This document shows positions 46,015 to 53,951 of a DNA stretch of 64,000 nt, one piece after another. Origin of the DNA: Streptomyces sp. Ag109_O5-1 (GTDB lineage: Bacteria > Actinomycetota > Actinomycetes > Streptomycetales > Streptomycetaceae); the NCBI RefSeq assembly GCF_003814875.1, contig NZ_RKQF01000001.1, positions 7,254,001-7,318,000 of the forward strand, in the 5' to 3' direction. Positions within the stretch are counted from its first letter, which is position 1; the number at the start of each line of letters is the position of its first letter. The notes under the pieces are model-generated. The model saw nothing but the letters and a program-made list of their open reading frames with translations, was not told the origin of the DNA and ran no database searches. Position numbers and translations under genes: made by a program.

Positions 46015-46854
46015 CTACTTGACCGCGCCCGCCATCACCCCGGACACGAACTGCCGCTGGAACGCGAAGAACACGGCCAGCGGGATGACCATCGAGATGA
46101 AGGCGCCGGGGGCGAGGACGTCGACGTTGTTCCCGAACTGCCGGACCTGGGTCTGCAGCGCCACCGTGATCGGCTGGGTGCCCGACTTGGTGAACACCAG
46201 TGCGACCAGCATGTCGTTCCACACCCACAGGAACTGGAAGATGCCCAGGCTCGCGATCGCCGGCCCGCCCAGTGGCATCACCACCCGGGTGAACAGGCGC
46301 AGTTCACCGGCGCCGTCCAGGCGCGCCGCCTCCAGCAGCTCCCGCGGGATCTCCGCGAAGAAGTTCCGCAGCAGGAACACCGCGAACGGCAGCCCGAAGC
46401 CGACATGGAAGAGGATCACCCCGAAGATCGTCCCGAACAGGCCGATCGTCCCGAAGAGTTCGGCGATCGGGATCAGCGCCACCTGGACCGGCACCACCAG
46501 CAGACTGACCACGATCAGGAACCACCAGTCCCGGCCCGGGAACTCCATCCACGCGAACGCGTAACCGGCCAGCGCTCCGATGACGACCACCAGGATCGTC
46601 GCCGGGACGGTGATCAGGACCGTGTTCCAGAGGGAGTTGGTGATGTCGCTGTTCTCCAGGAGCTTCTGGTAACTCTCGAAGGTGAGCTGGGACGGCTTGC
46701 TGAACACGTGCCACCAGCCGCTCGCGCTCATGTCGTCCGGCGAACGGAGCGAGGAGGCGAGCAGGCCGATCGTCGGCACCAGCCAGAACAGGGCGACGAC
46801 GATCAGGAAGAAGCGGACCAGACCGCCGTTGATCTTCTCCAGCAGCCAGCTCAT
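46015..46854 (-). CDS. Sugar ABC transporter permease (CUT1, MalG-like)
   Basis: 279 residues from ATG at 46854, with ATGA overlap with the upstream permease. Six membrane helices. The EAA loop that docks the ATPase is AEIPRELLEAARLDGAGELR, then LFTRVVMPLGGPAIAS. The first helix starts VRFFLIVVALFWLVPTIGLL. Partner of the upstream permease and lipoprotein; no ATPase gene is present in the operon, so a shared MsiK-type ATPase encoded elsewhere probably energises it, as is known for Streptomyces CUT1 systems. The sugar is unknown. Confidence 0.93.
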   Translation of the reverse strand: MSWLLEKINGGLVRFFLIVVALFWLVPTIGLLASSLRSPDDMSASGWWHVFSKPSQLTFESYQKLLENSDITNSLWNTVLITVPATILVVVIGALAGYAFAWMEFPGRDWWFLIVVSLLVVPVQVALIPIAELFGTIGLFGTIFGVILFHVGFGLPFAVFLLRNFFAEIPRELLEAARLDGAGELRLFTRVVMPLGGPAIASLGIFQFLWVWNDMLVALVFTKSGTQPITVALQTQVRQFGNNVDVLAPGAFISMVIPLAVFFAFQRQFVSGVMAGAVK

Positions 46855-48200
46855 CGCCGCTCCTCCCGCCGCAGCCTGCGCACGTTGAACCACATCACCG
46901 GGATGACGAGAAGCAGCAGGAACACCGCGATCGCGCTCGCGATGCCCGGCTGGCCCTCCGAGAAGCCCTTGCGGTACAGCTCCAGGGCGAGCACGTTCGC
47001 GTCGTCCTGCGAGGAGCCCGGCGCGATGATGTACACGAGGTCGAAGACCTTCAGCACGTTGATCATCAGTGTGACGGTGACGACCGCGAGGACCGGTGCG
47101 AGGAGCGGCACGGTGACCTTGCGGAACACCTGCCACTCGGTCGCGCCGTCCACGCGGGCCGCCTCCAGGAGCTCCCGGGGCACGCCCGCGAGCCCGGCCG
47201 CGATCAGCACCATCGCGAAGCCCGCCCACATCCAGACGTACGACCCGATGATGGCGGGGGTGACCAGGGTCGGGCCGAGCCAGTCGACGCCGTTGTAGGG
47301 CTGCTTGAAGTTGCTCGCGGGGAGCCGGAGCTGTGCCCCGTCGGCGGCGGCGGGGAGGGTGAAGGTGCCGTCGGCCGCCGCCTTGGTCGATGCCACCACC
47401 TTGCCGTTCTTGACCGCCTCGATCCGCATCCCGTCGTAGCCGAGCTCGGACGGGTCGGGCACGCCGAGCCTGCCGACGCCCTTGCCTCGGGTGAAGTCCT
47501 GCCAGGTGGTGCCGGTGATCTTCGCCGGGTCGGGCTTGGCCGCCACGGCACTCTTCGCGCCGCCGGGCATCTGGTCGGGGGCGACACCGACGAGCGGGAG
47601 GGCGACGGTCTGCCCGGTGCGGACGGTGGCCGTGGTGATGAAGCCGCCCTGATACGGCTTCAGGGGCGAATCGCGGCCCGGGTGGGCGTTCGGGAACGCC
47701 GACGACTGGGCGAAGGTGTCGTGGATGCCGACCCAGACCGCGTTGGCGACGCCCTTGTCCGGGTCCTGGTCGTAGACCAGCCGGAAGATGATGCCGGCGG
47801 CCAGCATGGAGATCGCCATCGGCATGAAGACGACCAGCTTGAACGCCGTTCCCCAGCGGATCCGTTCGGTCAGCACCGCGAAGACCAGGCCGAGGGAGGT
47901 GGAGATGGTCGGCGCGAACACCACCCAGATGATGTTGTTCTTCAGGGCGGTGCGGATGCCGTCGTCCGTGAAGATCGCCTTGTAGTTGTCGAAGCCGGCG
48001 AACCCGTCGCCGTTGGCGTTGTAGAAGCTGCGGATCAGCGAGTACCCGATCGGGTAGACCACGAGCGCGCCGAGCAGCACCAGGGCGGGGAGCAGAAAGA
48101 GAACCGCCACGGACTTGCGGGTGCCGGTCACGCTCTTGCGGCCGCGGGGGCGCGGGTCGGCGGGGGTCCCGGGGACCCCCGCCGTGGCGGGTGACGCCAT
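46851..48200 (-). CDS. Sugar ABC transporter permease (CUT1, MalF-like) with large external insertion
   Basis: 449 residues, against about 300 in most family members. Membrane helices run from SVAVLFLLPALVLLGALVVY, with further ones near 85-140; the C-terminal part has the EAA loop AGVPRELLEAARVDGATEWQ (near 338-357). Between residues ~150 and ~305 an external domain is inserted. It carries GMRIEAVKNGKVVASTKAAA and DGTFTLPAAADG, a pattern like a small beta-sandwich. MalF of E. coli also has an enlarged periplasmic loop that touches its binding protein, so a similar role is plausible. Start ATG at 48200, seven bases after the lipoprotein stop. Confidence 0.92.
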   Translation of the reverse strand: MASPATAGVPGTPADPRPRGRKSVTGTRKSVAVLFLLPALVLLGALVVYPIGYSLIRSFYNANGDGFAGFDNYKAIFTDDGIRTALKNNIIWVVFAPTISTSLGLVFAVLTERIRWGTAFKLVVFMPMAISMLAAGIIFRLVYDQDPDKGVANAVWVGIHDTFAQSSAFPNAHPGRDSPLKPYQGGFITTATVRTGQTVALPLVGVAPDQMPGGAKSAVAAKPDPAKITGTTWQDFTRGKGVGRLGVPDPSELGYDGMRIEAVKNGKVVASTKAAADGTFTLPAAADGAQLRLPASNFKQPYNGVDWLGPTLVTPAIIGSYVWMWAGFAMVLIAAGLAGVPRELLEAARVDGATEWQVFRKVTVPLLAPVLAVVTVTLMINVLKVFDLVYIIAPGSSQDDANVLALELYRKGFSEGQPGIASAIAVFLLLLVIPVMWFNVRRLRREERR

Positions 48201-48207
48201 CGCCGGG

Positions 48208-49587
48208 TCAGCTTCCGCTGCCGTAAGCGGCCGCCGCGTCCTTCTCCAGCTTCGCCTGGGTGCCCGCGACGTCCGTCGGGTTCTGCAGGAAGTCCTGGAG
48301 GTCCTTCCACTCGCCCTTGCCCGGGGTGCCGCCGAAGGCCTGCGGGGCCTGGTCGGACATGTCGAAGCGGAAGTCGTCGCCGGAGGCGATCAGAGCCTGG
48401 GCGATCTTGCGCTGCACCTCGTTCGGGTACGCCGAGTTCGCCACGTTCTTGTTCGGCGACAGATAGCCGCCGAGCTTCGCCTGGATCGTCGCCGCGTCCG
48501 GGGAGGCCAGGAACTTCGCCAGCGCCTGCGCGCCCTTGGAGTCCTTGAAGACGACGGCCGCGTCACCGCCGGAGACCACGGGCGCGGTCGAGCCCACGCT
48601 CGGGAACGGGAACACCTTCGCGTCCGTGCCCACCTTCGCCTTGGTCTCACCGATGTTGACCTGCACGAAGTCGCCCTCGTAGACCATCGCGGCCTTCGGC
48701 TGGGCGCCGCCGGTGAAGGTCTGGGTGACCGACGCCGGGAACTCCGTCTGCAGCGCACCGCTCGCGCCGCCCGCGATGTACCCCTTCTTGCCCCAGATCT
48801 GGGCGAGCGTGGTCAGCGCCTGCTTGACGCTCGGGTCCGTCCACTTGATCTTGTGCTGGGCGAGCTGGTCGTACTTCTCCGGGCCCGCCTGCGAGAGGTA
48901 GACGTTCTCGAACCAGTCGGTCAGCGTCCAGCCGTCCGCGCCGCCGATCGAGAACGGGGTGACACCCGAGTCGTACACCGCCTGCGCCGCCGTCAGCAGG
49001 TCCTGCCAGGTCTTGGGCTCCTTGGCCCCCGCGTTCTCGAAGACCTTGGTGTTGTACCAGATCAGCGACTTGTTGGCGGCCTTGTAGTAGACGCCGTACT
49101 GCTTGCCGTCGACCTTGCCGATGTCCTGCCAGCCCTGCGAATAGTTCTTCTGCACTTCCGTGATCGTGTCGGCGCTCAGCGGCTTCGCCCAGCCCTTCTG
49201 GACGGCCTGCTTGATCGCGCCGGGCTGCGGCAGCAGCGCGATGTCCGGCGGCTGACCGCCCGCGATCTTCGAGCCGAGGAAGTTGATGATCGGGTCCTGC
49301 GCGGGCACGAAGGTGACCTTCGCACCGGTGCGCTTCTCGAACTCCGCGAGGACCTGCTTGAAGTTCTTCTGCTCCTGCCCGGTCCAGACGGCGGCGACCT
49401 CCAGGTTGGTGCCGTTCAGCTTCGGGAGGGCGAGGGTGCTCGTCTCGGTGGCGCCGGTGCTGTCCCCGCCGCCGGACGTCTTGTCGTTGCCGCCTCCGCA
49501 GGCGGCGAGCGCGAGGGCTCCCGCGAGCAGCGCGGCGAGTGTGGTGACGGCCCTGCTTGTCCGGATGGTGTTGCTCATGACGCGCAT
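48208..49587 (-). CDS. Sugar ABC transporter substrate-binding lipoprotein
   Basis: 459 residues from ATG at 49587; GTG at 49590 and ATG at 49578 are near alternatives, with GGGGAAG just upstream. A signal peptide ends in the lipobox LALAAC (Cys30), so the protein is anchored outside the membrane. The mature part is an extracellular solute-binding fold of cluster B type (VAAVWTGQEQKNFKQVLAEF, PDIALLPQPGAIKQAVQKGW, YGVYYKAANKSLIWYNTKVF). First gene of the transporter operon; a 19-bp tandem repeat array stands 143 bases upstream of its start. Sugar specificity cannot be read from the sequence. Confidence 0.94.
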   Translation of the reverse strand: MRVMSNTIRTSRAVTTLAALLAGALALAACGGGNDKTSGGGDSTGATETSTLALPKLNGTNLEVAAVWTGQEQKNFKQVLAEFEKRTGAKVTFVPAQDPIINFLGSKIAGGQPPDIALLPQPGAIKQAVQKGWAKPLSADTITEVQKNYSQGWQDIGKVDGKQYGVYYKAANKSLIWYNTKVFENAGAKEPKTWQDLLTAAQAVYDSGVTPFSIGGADGWTLTDWFENVYLSQAGPEKYDQLAQHKIKWTDPSVKQALTTLAQIWGKKGYIAGGASGALQTEFPASVTQTFTGGAQPKAAMVYEGDFVQVNIGETKAKVGTDAKVFPFPSVGSTAPVVSGGDAAVVFKDSKGAQALAKFLASPDAATIQAKLGGYLSPNKNVANSAYPNEVQRKIAQALIASGDDFRFDMSDQAPQAFGGTPGKGEWKDLQDFLQNPTDVAGTQAKLEKDAAAAYGSGS

Positions 49588-49729
49588 CACTTCCCCGTTC
49601 GTCGTTCCTCATTGAACGCCAGAACTCTGTCCCGTGCGCTCCGGTGTACGCGGGGGCCGCGTGCGCGGCAAGGGTGCCTGCCGGTGAGGGCCGGGGATCG
49701 TGATCGCCTCGTGATCGTGGGCTGATCGG

Positions 49730-49843
49730 AGAAGCGGTGACCCGTCGGAGAAGCGGTGATCGGTCAGAGAAGCGGTGACCCGCCAAAGAAACGGTGATCG
49801 GTCAAAGAAACGGTGATCGGTCAGAGAAACGGTGATCGGTCAG
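49730..49843. repeat. 19-bp tandem repeat array, six copies and a partial seventh
   Basis: Units of 19 bases start at 49730, 49749, 49768, 49787, 49806 and 49825; the typical unit is AGAAACGGTGATCGGTCAG. Each has TGATCGGTCA or TGACCCG near its centre. The array overlaps the last codons of the FHA-FtsK gene and lies upstream of the sugar transporter operon, both on the minus strand. Confidence 0.9.
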
Positions 49844-52800
49844 AGAAGCGAAGGGACCTCGGTCGCGGAGACCTCCCGGGCCGCCCGCTCCACCGCGCTC
49901 GCCAGCAACGCCAGGTCCGTCGGGCCGTTGCCCAGCTCCCGGACCGGGCGGCGGGCCGGGGGATCGCCCATGCGGGGCCAGTCGAGGGGGACCACCGTGG
50001 GGCGCTGGGTCGCCGTACGGGGGATGCGGCCCGTGACGCGGCCCGCCTGGAACGCGGTGGTACGGCCGTCCGGGGTGGTGAGGCGACCGCGGCCCGGGGC
50101 CGGTTCGTCGGGGCCGCCGGCCGGTGTGTCCAGGGTGACGCGCAGGGTGGCCTGCCGGGCCGGTTCCGTCTCCGCCGTACGACCGCCGGTGCCGGCCGCG
50201 GCGACCAGGTGGACGCCGAGCCGCTCACCCTCCTTCGCCACCGCCTCCAGCGCCCGCATCACGGAACCGGCGGCCGGGCGGCCCGGTGAACCGAGCGCGG
50301 GGGAGACCAGGGCGTCCAGGTCGTCGACGACGACCACCAGGCGGGGCAACGGCGGGGGCGTCTCGGTGGGCCGGCGGGCCGCGGCGCCGGCCGACGGGCG
50401 CAGCCGGAGCGTCGAGCTCGGCGGGGCTTCTATGTCGGCGGCGCCCGAGGTGGGACGGGTGCGCTGGGGGACGATCCGGCCCGAGATCTCCCGCTGCGCG
50501 TGCCAGTCGTTGAAGTCGGAGCGGCCCAGCAGTTCGGCCCGCCGCTTCAGTTCGGCGCTCAGCGACTGGGCGAATTCACGCATCCGGACCGGGTCGTTGG
50601 CGGTGAGATGGGTCGTGACATGCGGTATGTCCGTACAGACCCGGAGGCCTTCGCCGTGCCCGGCACCCGTGCCGACGCCGTCGCGGCCGTCGATCAGGAC
50701 GATCCCGAGCCGGTCGGGGCGATCGGCGGCCGCCAGCGAGGCGACCATCGCCCGCAGCAGCTCCGTACGGCCGCTGCCGGACGGGCCCTCGATCAGCAGG
50801 TGCGGACCGTCGGCCACCAGGTCGGCCCCGAGCGGGCCGCGCGGTCCGGCGCCGAGCACCGCACGGGCCCGGCCGCCCAGCGACTCGGCGTCGTCGGCCG
50901 CGTCCGCCCAGCGGGCCATCAGCGACGCCGGGGTCGCCCTCGCCAGCCCCAGCTCGTCCAGCAGACGGGCGGACTGGGGGAGCGGGGCGGTCACGCGCGT
51001 GTGCCGGTCGGCGGCCGGGCCGTCGGGGCGCAGCGGGGCCAGCGCCCGCGCGAACCGCTCGGCCCAGGCCAAGGAGACCGCGTCCACCGCGGCGAGGGTG
51101 CCGGGGCCGACCGGGCCGGTGGAGACCCGCATGAGGTGCAGTGCCGTGGCCACGTCCCCGCTGAGCAGGGCCACCGCCCCGCACTCCCGGAACGTCGGCG
51201 TCACCGCGCACGCCGCCTCGTAGGTCTCCTCGACCGGGGAGGTGGACGAGGTGGGTGCCGTCTCGGCCAGGCAGATCACATGCACTCCGGCGCGCGGACC
51301 GGCGACCGCCAGCCGCGCCACCGCGTCCCGCAGGGCCGAGCCGCCGGGATCGCCGTCCACGACGACGACCGTGTACGGCCCGGGGAAGCCGCCCTTGTCG
51401 TCGACGGCGCCGAGGTCGGCACGGGCCCAGGAGGGGCGCTGGGCGCCGTCGGCGGGGGAGACGTCAGCCGTCCGTGCCGGGGCCGGCATCGGAGTCGAGG
51501 TCGGGGCCGGGGCCGGGGCCGGGCGGTCGGACGGGGTGGCCGGCCGCCGGGGTGCGGACAGGTCCTCCACCCTGCGCAGCAGCTCCTCCACGCGGGCCGC
51601 CGCCTGTTCGCGGTCGTAGGCCAGCAGGAGGCGGCAGTCCTGGCCGTGCCCGGGACGGACGTGCGGGAGCCAGCCGAGCCAGGACCACTCCGCCGTGCGC
51701 TCCTCCAGCGGGCGGGCCCGGTCCGCGCTGATCAGGACGATCTCCAGCAGGTCGGGCGAGTGCAGCACGGCGAGCTGGGCCAGAACCGAGCGGGCGAGAC
51801 CGGAGAGGCGGGTGCGCGGGCCCGCCAGGCCCAGGGCGCCGGCCTCGCGCAGGCCGGCGGTGACGGGCACGGCGGGGAGCAGGCCCGAGCCGCCCGGCGT
51901 CGGCCGGTCCGCCGTACCGAGCCGGACGGTGAGCGTCTCGGGGTGCCCGGGGCCGCGCTCCCAGAGGCGGGGACCGGGTCCGAGCGCGGTGAGGAGCAGG
52001 GCCGCCGGGTCGGGCCAGGTCTCGGGCTGGGCGGGAGCGTCGGGGAACGCGGCGAAGTCGTCGTCGGCCACGGTCTCGTCGGCGTCGGCCGACGTGGGTT
52101 CACCCCGCCCGCCGGCCAGGCGCCGCGCCCAGGCGCCGAGGCCGCCGCGCCTGCGGGCGCCGGGCAGGACGGGGGCGTCGGTGCCGCGCAGAGGCGTGCC
52201 CTTGCGCCTGCCGGAGGAGGCGGCGGGGTCGTCGAGGTGCGCGGCGGAGGCGTCACCGGCCGGGTGCCCGGCCGACTGGGTGGCGTCCGGGGAGGTCCGG
52301 TGCGCTGCCGTCGGGTCGTAGGTGGTGGGGCCGGTGGGCGCGGTGCCGTAGGTGGTGGGGCCGGTGGGTGTGCTTCCGGCGGTCGTGGATCCGTGAGCTG
52401 CGGATCCGGCGTTCGTGGTTCCGGCGTTTGCGGATCCGTGAGCCGTGGGGCCGGTGGGTGTGCGTCCGGCGGTCGTGGGTCCGTGAGCTGCGGGTCCGTG
52501 AGCTGCGGGTCCGTGAGCCGCGGGTCCGGTGTTCGGGGCCCCGGAGCCTGCGGCCCCGGTGGAGGCGCTTCGGGCGTCGCCCGGGTCGCCGAGTATTCCG
52601 GTGCGGCCCGCGTGTGTGTCGCCGGAGGAACCGCGAGGGCCGGGCATCCCGGTGGTCGTCCGGGGATCCGGGCCGCTCTCGATCCTCGGCGCGTCGCCTT
52701 GTGCGGGGACGACCGTCGGGTCCACCCCACCGTGCTGCCGGCCCCCCGGCACGCCGCCCGGGGCTCCCCAGCCCGCCGTGCCGTAGGCGTGATGGGTGCG

Positions 52801-53535
52801 GCCGGCCGGAGCAGGCACGGCCGTACCGGCATCGGCGCCGTCGTCGGCCCCTTCGCCCTCCGCCAGCACCCGCACGCACCCCTCCCCGTCGGCTGCCGTG
52901 CCCAGCCGGGCCCCCGGCCCCCCGGACGGCGTAAGCCGCAGGGCCGATTCCCCGATGCGCAGCAGGGCGCCCGGGGTGAGGCGGACCGGGCGGTCGGTGA
53001 CGCGGGTGCCGTCCAGGACCGTGCCGTTGGTGGAGTTCAGGTCGGCGACCGAGACGCGGCCGTCGGCGGCGACCGTGACCGCGCAGTGCAGCCGGGAGAC
53101 GTCCGGGTCGTCGAGCGGGACGTCGGCGTCGGCGGAGCGGCCGATGGTGATCTGGCCGCCGTGCAGGAGGTGGACCCCGCCCGCGTCGGGCCCGGCCACC
53201 ACGTGCAGCTGGGTCGGGGCGTCGTCCAGCTCGGGATGCGGTTCGGGGGCCGCGGGGGCGCCCAGGGACAGCACGGCGCCGTCGACCAGCGGGGGCTCGC
53301 CCAGGATGCGGCGGCGGGCGTCCAGCCGCTCCACCCCGGCGTAGAGCACCACCGGCGCGCTGCTCGGCTCGCGGCCGCCCAGGCTGCCGTCGCCGGTGAC
53401 CGCCGAGGCCAGCGCGGAGGCCACCGCGGCCAGGTCCGTGCCCGCCGGCGCCGTCACCAGCACGTCGCGGCTCACGGCCCGGCCCCGCTGCGCGGCAGGG
53501 CCCAGCGGGTCTACGACGGTCAGCCGGATCTGCAT
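49840..53535 (-). CDS. FHA-domain FtsK/EssC-like ATPase with degenerate Walker A
   Basis: 1231 residues from ATG at 53535. An N-terminal ~95-residue domain leads to an FHA domain (about 108-203: ITIGRSADADVPLDDPDVSR, ADLNSTNGTVLDG), which binds phosphothreonine. A ~220-residue Ala/Thr/Gly/Pro-rich linker with PAAHG repeats follows. The rest resembles EccC/EssC secretion ATPases (ALGPGPRLWERGPGHPETLT, AQLAVLHSPDLLEIVLI). Walker A reads GPSGSGRTEL (917-926), with Arg923 where Lys is expected; Walker B is VVVVDD (1067-1072). I see no membrane helix. Divergent from pkaA, whose kinase could create its ligand. Function unknown. Confidence 0.85.
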   Translation of the reverse strand: MQIRLTVVDPLGPAAQRGRAVSRDVLVTAPAGTDLAAVASALASAVTGDGSLGGREPSSAPVVLYAGVERLDARRRILGEPPLVDGAVLSLGAPAAPEPHPELDDAPTQLHVVAGPDAGGVHLLHGGQITIGRSADADVPLDDPDVSRLHCAVTVAADGRVSVADLNSTNGTVLDGTRVTDRPVRLTPGALLRIGESALRLTPSGGPGARLGTAADGEGCVRVLAEGEGADDGADAGTAVPAPAGRTHHAYGTAGWGAPGGVPGGRQHGGVDPTVVPAQGDAPRIESGPDPRTTTGMPGPRGSSGDTHAGRTGILGDPGDARSASTGAAGSGAPNTGPAAHGPAAHGPAAHGPTTAGRTPTGPTAHGSANAGTTNAGSAAHGSTTAGSTPTGPTTYGTAPTGPTTYDPTAAHRTSPDATQSAGHPAGDASAAHLDDPAASSGRRKGTPLRGTDAPVLPGARRRGGLGAWARRLAGGRGEPTSADADETVADDDFAAFPDAPAQPETWPDPAALLLTALGPGPRLWERGPGHPETLTVRLGTADRPTPGGSGLLPAVPVTAGLREAGALGLAGPRTRLSGLARSVLAQLAVLHSPDLLEIVLISADRARPLEERTAEWSWLGWLPHVRPGHGQDCRLLLAYDREQAAARVEELLRRVEDLSAPRRPATPSDRPAPAPAPTSTPMPAPARTADVSPADGAQRPSWARADLGAVDDKGGFPGPYTVVVVDGDPGGSALRDAVARLAVAGPRAGVHVICLAETAPTSSTSPVEETYEAACAVTPTFRECGAVALLSGDVATALHLMRVSTGPVGPGTLAAVDAVSLAWAERFARALAPLRPDGPAADRHTRVTAPLPQSARLLDELGLARATPASLMARWADAADDAESLGGRARAVLGAGPRGPLGADLVADGPHLLIEGPSGSGRTELLRAMVASLAAADRPDRLGIVLIDGRDGVGTGAGHGEGLRVCTDIPHVTTHLTANDPVRMREFAQSLSAELKRRAELLGRSDFNDWHAQREISGRIVPQRTRPTSGAADIEAPPSSTLRLRPSAGAAARRPTETPPPLPRLVVVVDDLDALVSPALGSPGRPAAGSVMRALEAVAKEGERLGVHLVAAAGTGGRTAETEPARQATLRVTLDTPAGGPDEPAPGRGRLTTPDGRTTAFQAGRVTGRIPRTATQRPTVVPLDWPRMGDPPARRPVRELGNGPTDLALLASAVERAAREVSATEVPSLL

Positions 53536-53951
53536 CGCCGTCAGCGGTCCCTTCTGCGCGGGCGCGGAATTCCCCCCACCACCACTAGCGCGTCGGCCAG
53601 TTCTGCTGTCGCACGCATCCTCGCACCTGCTGCTGACAACGCGCCCACGCCCCGATGGTAAGTGATCTTGATTGGTCAGCTCTGCCCCCAAAAGTGCCTG
53701 CCAAGTACCACGCGGGCGATCACTTGAGATCGGTCACGTCCGGCCCCGGCAACCGCCGGACCGAAGCAAGCGTCTTTCCATCGAACACGTGCGGGAACGT
53801 CTACGTATGGGGATACGTCCGGAACGCTTACCGGCTGCCTACCGGGCAGCGGAAAGCACAGCCGGACGAAAACCCGGTGCCGGGCATCACGGCACTACAG
53901 TGGGTCGGACACAGGGTCGGACCCACCAGCAAGCAACAGGGAGTGCATGAC
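53536..53951. promoter_or_regulatory. Divergent region between the FHA-FtsK gene and pkaA
   Basis: 416 bases. A perfect dyad ACGTAT-GGGG-ATACGT (53803-53818) is flanked by GGAACG on both sides. The pkaA frame stays open through much of it, but I favour the GTG at 53952 with a ribosome site. No gene supported. Confidence 0.5.

Noticed and set aside
39366..46564. Many plus-strand ORFs opposite the TagF operon, up to 898 codons
   Set aside because: All are antisense to genes with clear GT2 and TagF motifs; none has a ribosome site or domain.
49730..49843. CRISPR array
   Set aside because: The units are 19 bases, directly adjacent and without spacers, and no cas genes are present; it is a plain tandem repeat.
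53655..53951. In-frame 99-codon extension of pkaA
   Set aside because: The extension has no ribosome site, resembles no kinase N-terminus and contains a perfect dyad; GTG at 53952 has GGGAG at good spacing.
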